Shown here: piece after piece, positions 25,881 to 34,259 of the stretch
How positions within the stretch are numbered: the first letter of the stretch is position 1
Layout: the number at the start of each line of letters is the position of its first letter
Origin: Dorea sp. AM10-31
Lineage (GTDB): Bacteria > Bacillota > Clostridia > Lachnospirales > Lachnospiraceae
Assembly: GCF_003435815.1 (NCBI RefSeq)
Contig: NZ_QTUV01000001.1
Coordinates: 324,581 to 388,580 of the forward strand
Length of the DNA stretch: 64,000 bases
Direction: 5' to 3'
Translations under genes and position numbers: made by a program
The notes under the pieces: generated by a model
Seen by the model: only the letters and a program-made list of their open reading frames with translations
Told to the model about the DNA's origin: nothing
The model's database searches: none

Positions 25881-28800
25881 ATGCCAAAGAGAACAGATAT
25901 TCACAAGGTACTAATCATCGGCTCCGGCCCGATCATCATCGGACAGGCGTGCGAGTTTGACTATTCCGGAACACAGGCGTGCAAAGCACTGCGTAAGCTG
26001 GGGTATGAAATCGTACTGGTAAACTCAAACCCGGCTACGATTATGACAGATCCGGAAACAGCCGATGTCACCTATATTGAACCTCTGAACGTAGACCGTT
26101 TGGAACAGATCATTGCCAAAGAGCGCCCGGATGCACTGCTTCCGAACCTTGGAGGACAGTCCGGACTGAACCTCTGCGCCGAACTTGCCAAAGAAGGGGT
26201 TTTGGACAAATATAATGTACAGGTTATCGGTGTACAGGTAGATGCCATTGAACGTGGTGAAGACCGTATCGAATTTAAGAAATCCATGGATGCACTGGGC
26301 ATCGAAATGGCCAAAAGCCAGGTTGCTTACAGCGTAGAAGAAGGTCTTGCCATTGCAGACGAACTTGGTTATCCGGTTGTTCTTCGTCCGGCTTACACTA
26401 TGGGAGGCGCCGGCGGCGGACTTGTTTATAACAAAGAAGAATTAAAAACCGTTATGGCACGAGGATTACAGGCAAGTCTTGTCGGACAGGTGCTTGTAGA
26501 AGAATCCATACTCGGCTGGGAAGAGCTGGAATTAGAGATCGTCCGTGATGCAGAAGGCAATATGATCACCGTCTGCTTTATTGAGAATATTGATCCTCTT
26601 GGCGTACATACAGGAGATTCCTTCTGTTCAGCTCCGATGCTGACGATTTCCGAAGAGTGTCAGAAACGTCTGCAGGAGCAGGCTTATAAAATTGTTGACT
26701 CCGTAGAAGTTATCGGTGGAACGAACGTACAGTTTGCACATGATCCGGTTTCCGACCGAATTGTCGTTATCGAGATCAACCCGCGTACTTCCCGTTCTTC
26801 AGCTCTTGCTTCCAAAGCTACCGGTTTCCCGATTGCACTTGTATCTGCAATGCTGGCTTCCGGATTAACTTTAAAAGATATTCCATGCGGTAAATACGGA
26901 ACTCTGGATAAATATGTTCCGGACGGCGATTATGTTGTTATCAAATTTGCACGCTGGGCATTTGAGAAATTCAAAGGTGTAGAAGACAAACTCGGAACAC
27001 AGATGCGTGCAGTCGGCGAAGTTATGAGTATCGGAAAGACTTACAAAGAAGCTTTCCAGAAAGCAATCCGCAGTCTCGAGACCGGACGCTACGGTCTTGG
27101 TTATGCCAAAGACTACAACAACATGAGCAAAGATCAGCTTCTGAAAATGCTCATTACACCATCCAGCGACCGTCATTTCATTATGTATGAAGCGCTCCGC
27201 AAAGGTGCTACAATTGAAGAGATCTATGATCTTACAAAAGTTAAAACATATTTCATTGAGCAGATGAAAGAACTGGTAGACGAAGAAGAAGCACTTGCTG
27301 CGAAGAAAGGAGCTCTTCCGACAGATGATGCACTCGTTGCCGCAAAGAAACACGGTTTCTCAGATAAATATTTAAGCCAGATCCTGGAAGTTCCGGAAGA
27401 CGATATCCGTAACCGCAGAATCGAACTTGGATGCGAAGAAGCATGGGAAGGCGTACACGTGAGTGGTACCGAAGACAGCGCTTACTACTACTCTACTTAC
27501 AACGCTGAAGATAAGAATCCGGTAAATACAGATAAACCGAAGATCATGATCCTTGGCGGCGGTCCAAACCGTATCGGACAGGGTATCGAATTTGACTACT
27601 GCTGTGTACACGCAGCTTTAGCACTCAAGAAACTCGGCTTTGAGACAATTATTGTAAACTGTAACCCGGAAACAGTTTCTACAGATTATGATACTTCTGA
27701 TAAATTATACTTTGAGCCACTGACACTGGAAGATGTATTAAGCATTTACAAAAAGGAAAAACCGGTTGGTGTTATTGCACAGTTCGGCGGACAGACACCG
27801 CTTAACCTGGCTGCTGATCTGGAAAGAAACGGTGTGAAGATCCTCGGAACTTCTCCATCTGTTATCGACCTTGCAGAAGACCGTGATCTTTTCCGCGAAA
27901 TGATGGATAAACTTGAGATTCCTATGCCAGAATCCGGAATGGCTACTACTGTAGAAGAGGCACTTGCCATTGCAAAAGAAATCGGTTATCCGGTTATGGT
28001 TCGTCCTTCTTACGTTCTCGGTGGTCGCGGAATGGAAGTTGTATACGATGACGAAAGTCTGGAAGGATACATGAAAGCCGCTGTCGGCGTAACTCCGGAT
28101 CGTCCGATCCTGATTGACCGTTTCCTGAACCACGCACTGGAATGTGAGGCAGATGCGATCAGCGACGGAAATCATGCATTTGTACCGGCTGTTATGGAAC
28201 ACATTGAGCTTGCCGGTGTACACTCCGGAGACTCTGCATGTATTATCCCGTCCGTGCACATTTCCGAAGAAAATGTACAGACGATCAAAGAATATACACG
28301 CAAGATCGCAGAAGAGATGCATGTCAAAGGTCTTATGAACATGCAGTATGCAATTGAAAACGGAAAAGTTTATGTTCTGGAAGCGAACCCGCGTGCATCC
28401 CGTACTGTACCGCTTGTTTCAAAGGTTTGCAACATCCGTATGGTACCGCTTGCAACAGACATCATCACTTCCGAACTGACCGGACGCAAATCGCCGGTTG
28501 CTGACTTAAAAGAACAGAATATCCCGTATTTCGGAGTAAAAGAAGCAGTCTTCCCATTCAACATGTTCCAGGAAGTTGATCCGATCTTAGGACCTGAGAT
28601 GCGTTCTACCGGTGAAGTTCTCGGACTTGCCGAAACTTACGGAGAAGCTTTCTACAAAGCACAGGAAGCAACACAGTCCAAGCTTCCGCTTTCCGGAACG
28701 GCACTGATTTCTGTAAACCGCAAAGACAAAGCTGAAGTTGTAGAGATTGCTCAGTCATTCGCTGATGATGGATTCAAACTGGTTGCTACCGGAAATACTT

Positions 28801-29108
28801 ATGAGCTGATCAAGGAAGCCGGCATTGATGTTACACGCATCAACAAACTTTCCGAAGGCGGTCGTCCGAACACGCTGGATGCAATCACCAATGGTCAGAT
28901 CGACCTGATCGTCAACTCACCGGTCGGAAAAGACAGTGTAAATGATGACAGTTACCTGCGTAAAGCTGCGATCAAGGCAAAGATTCCTTACATGACAACC
29001 ATCGCTGCTGCAAGAGCAACTGCAAAAGGAATCCGCTATGTGAAAGAACATGGAAATGGCGAAGTAAAATCCTTGCAGCAGCTACACAGCGAAATTACAG
29101 ACAAATAA
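25881..29108 (+). CDS. carB: carbamoyl-phosphate synthase large subunit
   Basis: A 1075-residue enzyme of normal length that makes carbamoyl phosphate from bicarbonate, ATP and ammonia for pyrimidine and arginine synthesis. Two ATP-grasp halves are visible: the first begins KVLIIGSGPIIIGQACEFDY and the second KIMILGGGPNRIGQGIEFDY; the C-terminal allosteric MGS-like domain (about 940-1075) ends near TIAAARATAKGIRYVKEHG. AGGAGG precedes the ATG. The small subunit carA is not adjacent, which is unusual, and must be elsewhere. Confidence 0.97.
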   Translation: MPKRTDIHKVLIIGSGPIIIGQACEFDYSGTQACKALRKLGYEIVLVNSNPATIMTDPETADVTYIEPLNVDRLEQIIAKERPDALLPNLGGQSGLNLCAELAKEGVLDKYNVQVIGVQVDAIERGEDRIEFKKSMDALGIEMAKSQVAYSVEEGLAIADELGYPVVLRPAYTMGGAGGGLVYNKEELKTVMARGLQASLVGQVLVEESILGWEELELEIVRDAEGNMITVCFIENIDPLGVHTGDSFCSAPMLTISEECQKRLQEQAYKIVDSVEVIGGTNVQFAHDPVSDRIVVIEINPRTSRSSALASKATGFPIALVSAMLASGLTLKDIPCGKYGTLDKYVPDGDYVVIKFARWAFEKFKGVEDKLGTQMRAVGEVMSIGKTYKEAFQKAIRSLETGRYGLGYAKDYNNMSKDQLLKMLITPSSDRHFIMYEALRKGATIEEIYDLTKVKTYFIEQMKELVDEEEALAAKKGALPTDDALVAAKKHGFSDKYLSQILEVPEDDIRNRRIELGCEEAWEGVHVSGTEDSAYYYSTYNAEDKNPVNTDKPKIMILGGGPNRIGQGIEFDYCCVHAALALKKLGFETIIVNCNPETVSTDYDTSDKLYFEPLTLEDVLSIYKKEKPVGVIAQFGGQTPLNLAADLERNGVKILGTSPSVIDLAEDRDLFREMMDKLEIPMPESGMATTVEEALAIAKEIGYPVMVRPSYVLGGRGMEVVYDDESLEGYMKAAVGVTPDRPILIDRFLNHALECEADAISDGNHAFVPAVMEHIELAGVHSGDSACIIPSVHISEENVQTIKEYTRKIAEEMHVKGLMNMQYAIENGKVYVLEANPRASRTVPLVSKVCNIRMVPLATDIITSELTGRKSPVADLKEQNIPYFGVKEAVFPFNMFQEVDPILGPEMRSTGEVLGLAETYGEAFYKAQEATQSKLPLSGTALISVNRKDKAEVVEIAQSFADDGFKLVATGNTYELIKEAGIDVTRINKLSEGGRPNTLDAITNGQIDLIVNSPVGKDSVNDDSYLRKAAIKAKIPYMTTIAAARATAKGIRYVKEHGNGEVKSLQQLHSEITDK

Positions 29109-29113
29109 ATTTT

Positions 29114-29145
29114 AAAGGAATCCGGTTTTAACCGGATTCCCTTTC
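29114..29145 (+). terminator. intrinsic terminator of carB
   Basis: GGAATCCGG and CCGGATTCC form a 9-base stem separated by TTTTAA and followed by CTTTC, ending just before the ribosome site of the next gene. Confidence 0.75.
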
Positions 29146-29172
29146 ATTCACAGAACATAAGGAGGAATTTCC

Positions 29173-30081
29173 ATGAAATTTTGTGGAAAATGCGGCGCCC
29201 CTTGCGACGACGCATACAAACACTGCCCAGAGTGTGGAGCACCACTCTCTGATAGCGAGACAAATGCAGATCTTAACGATCACACAACAGATTCTACCAA
29301 TAATGCTGAGCAGACTGACACTGGCAATAGCAATCATATGCATGAAAATCCGTTTATGACAGCTTACACTGCGCCGGAGGATGCTTCTGCTGACTCCCCA
29401 TCTGACACCAATACAAGCGAGAATTCTGAGGGAACTTCTTCAAATGAAGCTACTGAAAACGCAACTTCTCATTCTGACGAACATGCAAGCGAGAATACCT
29501 ACACATACAGTTACTCAGATACTTCCAGTCAGACTGATAATACAACCGAAAATGAGAATGCGTACAGCTACACTCATTCTTCCAACGAAAAAGAGACAAC
29601 TTTTGATAATAACGGCTATACCAATAATTACAATACCGATAATAATTACAATACCAACAATAATTATACGGGAAATAATGCATATAATGCCAACAATACT
29701 TATGGAAATACCGGTTATAATAACAATTTTCAGCAAAATTCTGTTATCACGCCACGAAACATTCCGCTTTGTGTAATCTTATCGATCGTAACGTGTGGAA
29801 TTTACGGTATTTACTGGATGATCAAACTAAATGACGAGATCAATGCTCTTGCCGGTGAACCATATGCGACATCCGGCGGCATGGTATTTCTCTTATCCAT
29901 TGTCACTTGTAACATTTATAACTTATACTGGATGTATAAAATGGGTGAGCGCACGGATCGTATTAACAGGATTCAGGGAAATTCCAACATTCTGTATCTG
30001 GTCATCGGGATTTTAGGATTTGGCATTGTCAACTACTGCCTGATGCAGGATGCGATCAATAAACAAGTCAGAGGTATGTAA
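29173..30081 (+). CDS. zinc-ribbon DUF4234 membrane protein with Asn/Ser/Thr-rich linker
   Basis: A 302-residue protein: zinc ribbon (Cys4, Cys7, Cys18, Cys21), then about 165 low-complexity residues rich in Asn, Ser, Thr, Glu and Tyr, with Asn-Asn-Tyr repeats at about 140-190, and a C-terminal DUF4234 domain with two TCGIYGIYWM-type repeats. It has the same plan as the gene at 18035 but a much longer linker. AAGGAGG precedes the ATG. Function unknown. Monocistronic between two terminators. Confidence 0.8.
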   Translation: MKFCGKCGAPCDDAYKHCPECGAPLSDSETNADLNDHTTDSTNNAEQTDTGNSNHMHENPFMTAYTAPEDASADSPSDTNTSENSEGTSSNEATENATSHSDEHASENTYTYSYSDTSSQTDNTTENENAYSYTHSSNEKETTFDNNGYTNNYNTDNNYNTNNNYTGNNAYNANNTYGNTGYNNNFQQNSVITPRNIPLCVILSIVTCGIYGIYWMIKLNDEINALAGEPYATSGGMVFLLSIVTCNIYNLYWMYKMGERTDRINRIQGNSNILYLVIGILGFGIVNYCLMQDAINKQVRGM

Positions 30082-30119
30082 TTTGGTGATATTTTATCGC
30101 GGTGATATGGTAATGTCTT

Positions 30120-30164
30120 AAAAAGGGGACGGGGATTTTCTAGAAAATCCCCGTCCCCTTTTTT
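30120..30164. terminator. 44-bp palindrome, bidirectional terminator-like
   Basis: A near-perfect palindrome built on GGGGACGGGGATTTTC and its complement, centred on CTAG, with A-run and T-run flanks. It can terminate the zinc-ribbon transcript on the plus strand and the GTPase transcript on the minus strand. The sequence looks like a dispersed palindromic repeat more than an evolved terminator. Confidence 0.7.
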
Positions 30165-30166
30165 TA

Positions 30167-30240
30167 TCGTCACAATTGCTTTCTTACTGGTTCCATCCAG
30201 TGCCTGCGCAGTGATCTTCACTTTCTTATTTTGCCGCCGC
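30167..30240 (-). pseudogene. Big2 (Ig-like) domain fragment
   Basis: Minus-strand codons encode KITAQALDGTSKKAIVTI, the last two strands of a bacterial Ig-like Big2 domain, then run into the palindrome at 30120-30164. Nothing before it is Big2-like since the GTPase gene begins 33 bases away. It is a relic of a lost surface-protein gene, truncated next to the palindrome. Confidence 0.55.
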
Positions 30241-30273
30241 ACTCACCGAATGTAGGTTCATCCACTGATTTCT

Positions 30274-33033
30274 CTACCAGTTTTCAATCTCTTCGTCACT
30301 CAGTCTTAATTTCTCCATTCGCTTGACAAGTTCCTCATCCATGTGGTCAAAAAGATAATTTTTCCCACCATGATGACGCTCGATGTATTCTTCCCGCAGC
30401 TCTTTTTTCATAATCTCGACTTCTTCATAAAACTCTCTGGAAGAAATCAGATTTGCACCCTGACCAACAGTGACAACCTGCTCGATTCCATCGGAAGTCA
30501 CTACCGTTACACGGTATTTTTTCGCCACTTCATGAACAACTTTTTCGATATACTGATCTGCGGTCTCCGCTTCCTTCGTAAATACAACATGAATGTTGTG
30601 GTATTTCTGGATTTCCAGATATGGACCTTCCACTCTGTATGCATCAAATACAAGGATCACTGTGCATTTTTTATATCCCTGATAATTGCACAGAATATCC
30701 ATCAATCGGTCTCTCGCCGCTTCAATGCTGTCTTTAGCCAGCTCTTTCAGCTCGTCCCACGCAAAAATGACATTATAACCATCTACAAGCAAATATTCCG
30801 GTAAATGCTCCTGCGATTTTTTCTTTTTCACCGGTGTAGCAACCGTTCTTGTAGTATCCGATAATTTCCGCTCAATTTTTCCATACGTGCGGATGAAAAT
30901 CTCTTCCAGTTCTTTCTCTTCTTCCCAGCTTCCATAACCGGCGCCCGGAGCCGTCTTCCCGACAAAATTGCTTCTTCTGCATGTATTGGAATATTTCTCA
31001 CCTGCCCCTGGATTCTGATTTCCGGCAGTTTTCAATTCTTTCTCTGCCATCTTTGCTTCTTCTGCCTGTCTCTCGGCAGCCTCTATCCGTGCAAGCTGGC
31101 TTTCTATATGCATATGCTCCGGCACTTCATCCCACGGCACATAATAGCCTGCTCCGTGCGAACAGAATACGGAACCTGCCGGATTTTCCATATCACGCTC
31201 CGCATCATAGCCAATTGCCTCTATAACTTCTTCTGCATTGTGACAAGGATGGTATCCGGAAAATACGCAAGCAAACCTTCCTTCTCCATGAGAATAAGCT
31301 GCAACTTCTCTCTGATAATCGCGCATGGTTGCCACCGGTGCCAGCCCTTTGATCCGTGTCCGATCGCCTTCCTGCTGCGGCGCCTCTGCCTCTGCTGCCA
31401 GCCTCTGCATATCATTCAGCGCTCTTCCTGTTACTGAAGCCGGAATCTCAAGTTCAAATGCATAATAAGGTTCCAACAGCACACTGTCCGCCTGCATCAG
31501 TCCCTGCCGGATCGCGCGATAAGTAGACTGACGGAAATCACCGCCTTCCGTGTGCTTTAAATGTGCTCTTCCTGCCGCCAGCGTGATTTTCATATCTGTG
31601 ATTGGCGCTCCAGTAAGGACACCCCTGTGCTCTCTTTCTTCCAGATGTGTGAAAATAAGTCTCTGCCAGTTTCTGTCCAGATCATCCTCACTGCAGATCG
31701 TATCAAATGTAAGACCACTTCCTGGCTCGCCCGGTTCCATGATCAGATGCACTTCTGCATAATGGCGCAGTGGCTCATAATGTCCGACGCCTTCTACGCG
31801 GTTCGTAATTGTCTCTTTATATACAATATTGCCTTCCCCAAATGTTACATCCACGCCAAAGCGTTCTAAGATCAGCTCATGCAGAATCTGGATCTGCACT
31901 TCTCCCATCAGACATACATGAATCTCCGACAGTTCTTCTTTCCATACAACACGAAGCAGGGGATCTTCCTCTTCTAACTGGCGCAGATTCCGGAGCATTT
32001 CCGATACATCGCATCCTTCCGGCAATAACACCTGATAAGTCAGTACTGGTTCCAGCACCGGCTCCACATTCTCCGCCTCCACTCCGAGACCTTCTCCCGG
32101 CTTTGTCATACTAAGGCCTGTCACTGCACAAATTGTTCCAGCCGAAACTTCCGGAACTGCCTCAAACTTATCCCCTGAATAAATGCGGATCTGGTTCACC
32201 TTCTCTTCCCAGTGTTCACCATCTTCCGGATGATTTTCCAGAACTTCTTTGACTTTCAGTTTCCCGGATGTCACTTTCATATGTGTCAGACGATTTCCTT
32301 TATCATCTCTTGAAATCTTGTACACACGCGCGCCAAAATCTGCCGGTTCATCTGCATTCGTTTCCATATACTCTGCCAGCCCGTCCAGCAATTGCTGTAC
32401 ACCTTCGACTTTAAGCGCAGATCCAAAATAACACGGAAATACCTTTCTTTCCATGATCAGTCCCGCAATTGTCTCTTCCGTAAGTTTCTCTGCCTCCAGG
32501 TATTCTTCCAGCGCCCGGTCATCTCCCATTGCTGCATTTTCATAGAAAGAAGTATCTTTCTCTACATCAAATGCCATAATCTGGTCATCCAGTCCATTTT
32601 TCAGTTCTTCCAGCAGGTGTTTCCTGTCTGTTCCTTCCTGATCCATCTTATTTACAAATAAAAATACCGGTACATTGTAGCGTTTCAGGAGGCTCCAGAG
32701 TGTCCTTGTATGTCCCTGGATTCCGTCTGCTCCGTTGATCACAAGAATCGCATAATCGAGGACCTGCAAAGTACGCTCCATCTCCGCTGAAAAATCCACA
32801 TGTCCCGGTGTATCCAGCAAAGTCACCTGCCACGGATCAAGTGGAAATACCGCCTGTTTGGAAAATATCGTAATTCCTCTGCTCCGCTCCAGTTCATGCG
32901 TATCCAGAAATGCATCTTTATGATCCACTCTTCCCAACGTTTTTAATTTGCCACTCAAATACAAAATACTTTCCGAAAGTGTTGTCTTTCCCGCATCAAC
33001 ATGCGCCAGTATTCCGATTGTAATATTTCTCAT
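30274..33033 (-). CDS. TetM/EF-G-like ribosomal GTPase fused to a Rae1/YacP NYN nuclease
   Basis: A 919-residue fusion. The N-terminal two-thirds is a translation GTPase of the TetM/TetO type: G1 AHVDAGKTT (residues 10-18), G2 RGIT (52-55), G3 DTPGH (74-78), G4 NKMD (128-131), then EF-G-like domains II-V to about residue 645. A charged linker leads to a C-terminal NYN domain (about 743-895) with VDGYN (Asp751), VILVFDAYRVEG, AETADQYIEK and VVTSDGIEQ, the acidic pocket of YacP/Rae1, which cleaves mRNA in the ribosomal A site. True tetracycline-resistance proteins are about 640 residues. Function is inferred as ribosome rescue or quality control. Confidence 0.9.
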   Translation of the reverse strand: MRNITIGILAHVDAGKTTLSESILYLSGKLKTLGRVDHKDAFLDTHELERSRGITIFSKQAVFPLDPWQVTLLDTPGHVDFSAEMERTLQVLDYAILVINGADGIQGHTRTLWSLLKRYNVPVFLFVNKMDQEGTDRKHLLEELKNGLDDQIMAFDVEKDTSFYENAAMGDDRALEEYLEAEKLTEETIAGLIMERKVFPCYFGSALKVEGVQQLLDGLAEYMETNADEPADFGARVYKISRDDKGNRLTHMKVTSGKLKVKEVLENHPEDGEHWEEKVNQIRIYSGDKFEAVPEVSAGTICAVTGLSMTKPGEGLGVEAENVEPVLEPVLTYQVLLPEGCDVSEMLRNLRQLEEEDPLLRVVWKEELSEIHVCLMGEVQIQILHELILERFGVDVTFGEGNIVYKETITNRVEGVGHYEPLRHYAEVHLIMEPGEPGSGLTFDTICSEDDLDRNWQRLIFTHLEEREHRGVLTGAPITDMKITLAAGRAHLKHTEGGDFRQSTYRAIRQGLMQADSVLLEPYYAFELEIPASVTGRALNDMQRLAAEAEAPQQEGDRTRIKGLAPVATMRDYQREVAAYSHGEGRFACVFSGYHPCHNAEEVIEAIGYDAERDMENPAGSVFCSHGAGYYVPWDEVPEHMHIESQLARIEAAERQAEEAKMAEKELKTAGNQNPGAGEKYSNTCRRSNFVGKTAPGAGYGSWEEEKELEEIFIRTYGKIERKLSDTTRTVATPVKKKKSQEHLPEYLLVDGYNVIFAWDELKELAKDSIEAARDRLMDILCNYQGYKKCTVILVFDAYRVEGPYLEIQKYHNIHVVFTKEAETADQYIEKVVHEVAKKYRVTVVTSDGIEQVVTVGQGANLISSREFYEEVEIMKKELREEYIERHHGGKNYLFDHMDEELVKRMEKLRLSDEEIENW

Positions 33034-33064
33034 ATTTCCTACACCTGTTTCTTCACTTTTTGTA

Positions 33065-33739
33065 TTATAAATCCAGCTTCATCCGCACCAGTTCCCTGCG
33101 TTTTTCATATTCACTGTAAAATGCATCCCCAGCGGCAAGTTCTGCCTGATATGGTGTCTGATAAAATGTCCGCAAAATGAAAATCTGCAAAATCTTTGCT
33201 TCTTCCGCACTCAAATCTGCCATTGCCGTCTCGCATTTTTTCAGAAAAGCATGCCAGGAAGTAATGTAATTTTCATATGCTTTGAGATTTGCAATGCCAA
33301 GCCATTTTTTCACCTTAATCTTCGTTCGGTCTTTCTTCTGACATTCATGGATCTGCAGAAAATACTTAAATCCATCTTCTTCATAAAATCGTCCAAGCGG
33401 AAATAACCGGCAGATTCCCGGACGGAATGCATGAATCTTGCATCTGCCAGCTTCATTTAAGAATGGACAGCCTAACGTCCCGTCATCCATGTCAAGATGC
33501 GGCAGGATCATGCCATCCACAACTCCGAGCGCGATCTTTCCTTTCATTAATTCTTCAAATGTCTCACCCAGCCCGGCACTCATCTGCCAAACATCATAAG
33601 GATCCAGCACAATGGAATCACCCATACCACGGCAGCACGCAGAACAGCCTTTGCAGTCCTGACAATCTGCTTTTACCATGTCATTTGCCGTATATAAATT
33701 ACCATCCGAGATTTCTTTCATATCTATGTTTCTTATCAT
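33065..33739 (-). CDS. YkgJ-family cysteine-cluster protein
   Basis: A 224-residue protein. The N-terminal cluster Cys26-Cys29-Cys32-Cys35-Cys36 and the later GCPFLNEAGRCKIHAFRPGICRLFPLG are typical of the YkgJ/FliB-like family, proposed to bind zinc or an iron-sulfur cluster. The C-terminal half is helical. No enzymatic function is assigned. It ends 31 bases before the start of the GTPase-nuclease gene on the same strand, so the two are probably one transcription unit. Confidence 0.85.
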   Translation of the reverse strand: MIRNIDMKEISDGNLYTANDMVKADCQDCKGCSACCRGMGDSIVLDPYDVWQMSAGLGETFEELMKGKIALGVVDGMILPHLDMDDGTLGCPFLNEAGRCKIHAFRPGICRLFPLGRFYEEDGFKYFLQIHECQKKDRTKIKVKKWLGIANLKAYENYITSWHAFLKKCETAMADLSAEEAKILQIFILRTFYQTPYQAELAAGDAFYSEYEKRRELVRMKLDL

Positions 33740-33945
33740 TTTCTTATCCCCTATATGTTTTCGCTTTCTTTTGTCTGTCTGGAATCTTACGTTTTATATT
33801 ATATCTGTGTAATAGAACATGAAAGCACTGTACTTCTTATAGGATAAACGATTGTAAGACTAAATGCCACCCCTTGTTTTACTTTGCAGAAAAATATGCC
33901 ACATAATAGAAGTTTGTTTTTCAGTTAATAAAAAAATTCCAGAAA
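33740..33945. other. left chromosomal flank of the conjugative element
   Basis: These 206 AT-rich bases contain the likely promoter region of the YkgJ-GTPase unit (minus strand) and the original upstream region of the hsp20 genes, now cut off from them by the inserted element. I see no coding sequence here. Confidence 0.6.
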
Positions 33946-33962
33946 TTAGCACTCACCTCTTG
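33946..33962 (+). other. left attachment site (attL), CIRCE half-site
   Basis: TTAGCACTC-ACCTCTTG. The first nine bases are an exact CIRCE left arm, but here they are followed by element DNA (TTATTACAG) and so do not form a CIRCE palindrome. The matching copy is at 58633-58650. Confidence 0.75.
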
Positions 33963-34080
33963 TTATTACAGCGTAGCTTTTGTCTTAGTTCATAGAGTGC
34001 CGTAAAGTGCCTATTTACAGGCTTTTCACGGGTTTTATGAATTTATCATATTTCATCAAAAATCGTCAATATACAAAAAA

Positions 34081-34104
34081 TTGGTGTCAAAATTGGTGTC
34101 AAAT
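34081..34104 (+). repeat. left-end direct repeats, probable integrase arm sites
   Basis: Two copies of TTGGTGTCAAA at 34081-34091 and 34093-34103. The same doublet occurs at the right end (58529-58550). In Tn916 the N-terminal domain of Int binds short direct repeats (DR2) inside each end; these are the likely equivalents. Confidence 0.7.
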
Positions 34105-34169
34105 AACCTTAATTTGAGATTTTGATGAGCAACACATCAGTATAAAAAATTGAATATTTTATAGATTAT

Positions 34170-34199
34170 GGAACGCCTAAAATGACGTTCCTTTTCTAT
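34170..34199 (+). terminator. hairpin with T-rich tail before the adhesin gene
   Basis: GGAACG (34170-34175) and CGTTCC (34186-34191) pair, followed by TTTTCTATTT. It lies 70 bases before the adhesin start codon and resembles the module-separating hairpin at 43903-43937, which has the same TTTTCTATTT tail. Confidence 0.5.
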
Positions 34200-34259
34200 T
34201 TCCAGCCGTTCTTATTGGACGGCTATTTTATTACCCAAAATGAAAGGAGCATTAGATTT

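Noticed and set aside
27738-28322. A 194-codon minus-strand frame inside carB
   Set aside because: Lies wholly opposite a highly conserved carB region; no ribosome site or motif.
29381-29776. A 131-codon frame with Ile/Pro/Thr-rich repeats inside the zinc-ribbon gene at 29173
   Set aside because: It is the +1 reading of the Asn/Thr-rich low-complexity linker, so its repeats are a by-product.
30274-33033. Tetracycline resistance gene tet(M)-type
   Set aside because: GTPase motifs match the family, but length (919 residues), the added NYN domain and the chromosomal position with a cysteine-cluster gene argue for a housekeeping or rescue role; resistance cannot be claimed.
33946-33962. A functional CIRCE operator at the left end
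   Set aside because: Only the left arm is present; the bases that follow do not include a GAGTGCTAA-like right arm, and no gene follows it in the right place.
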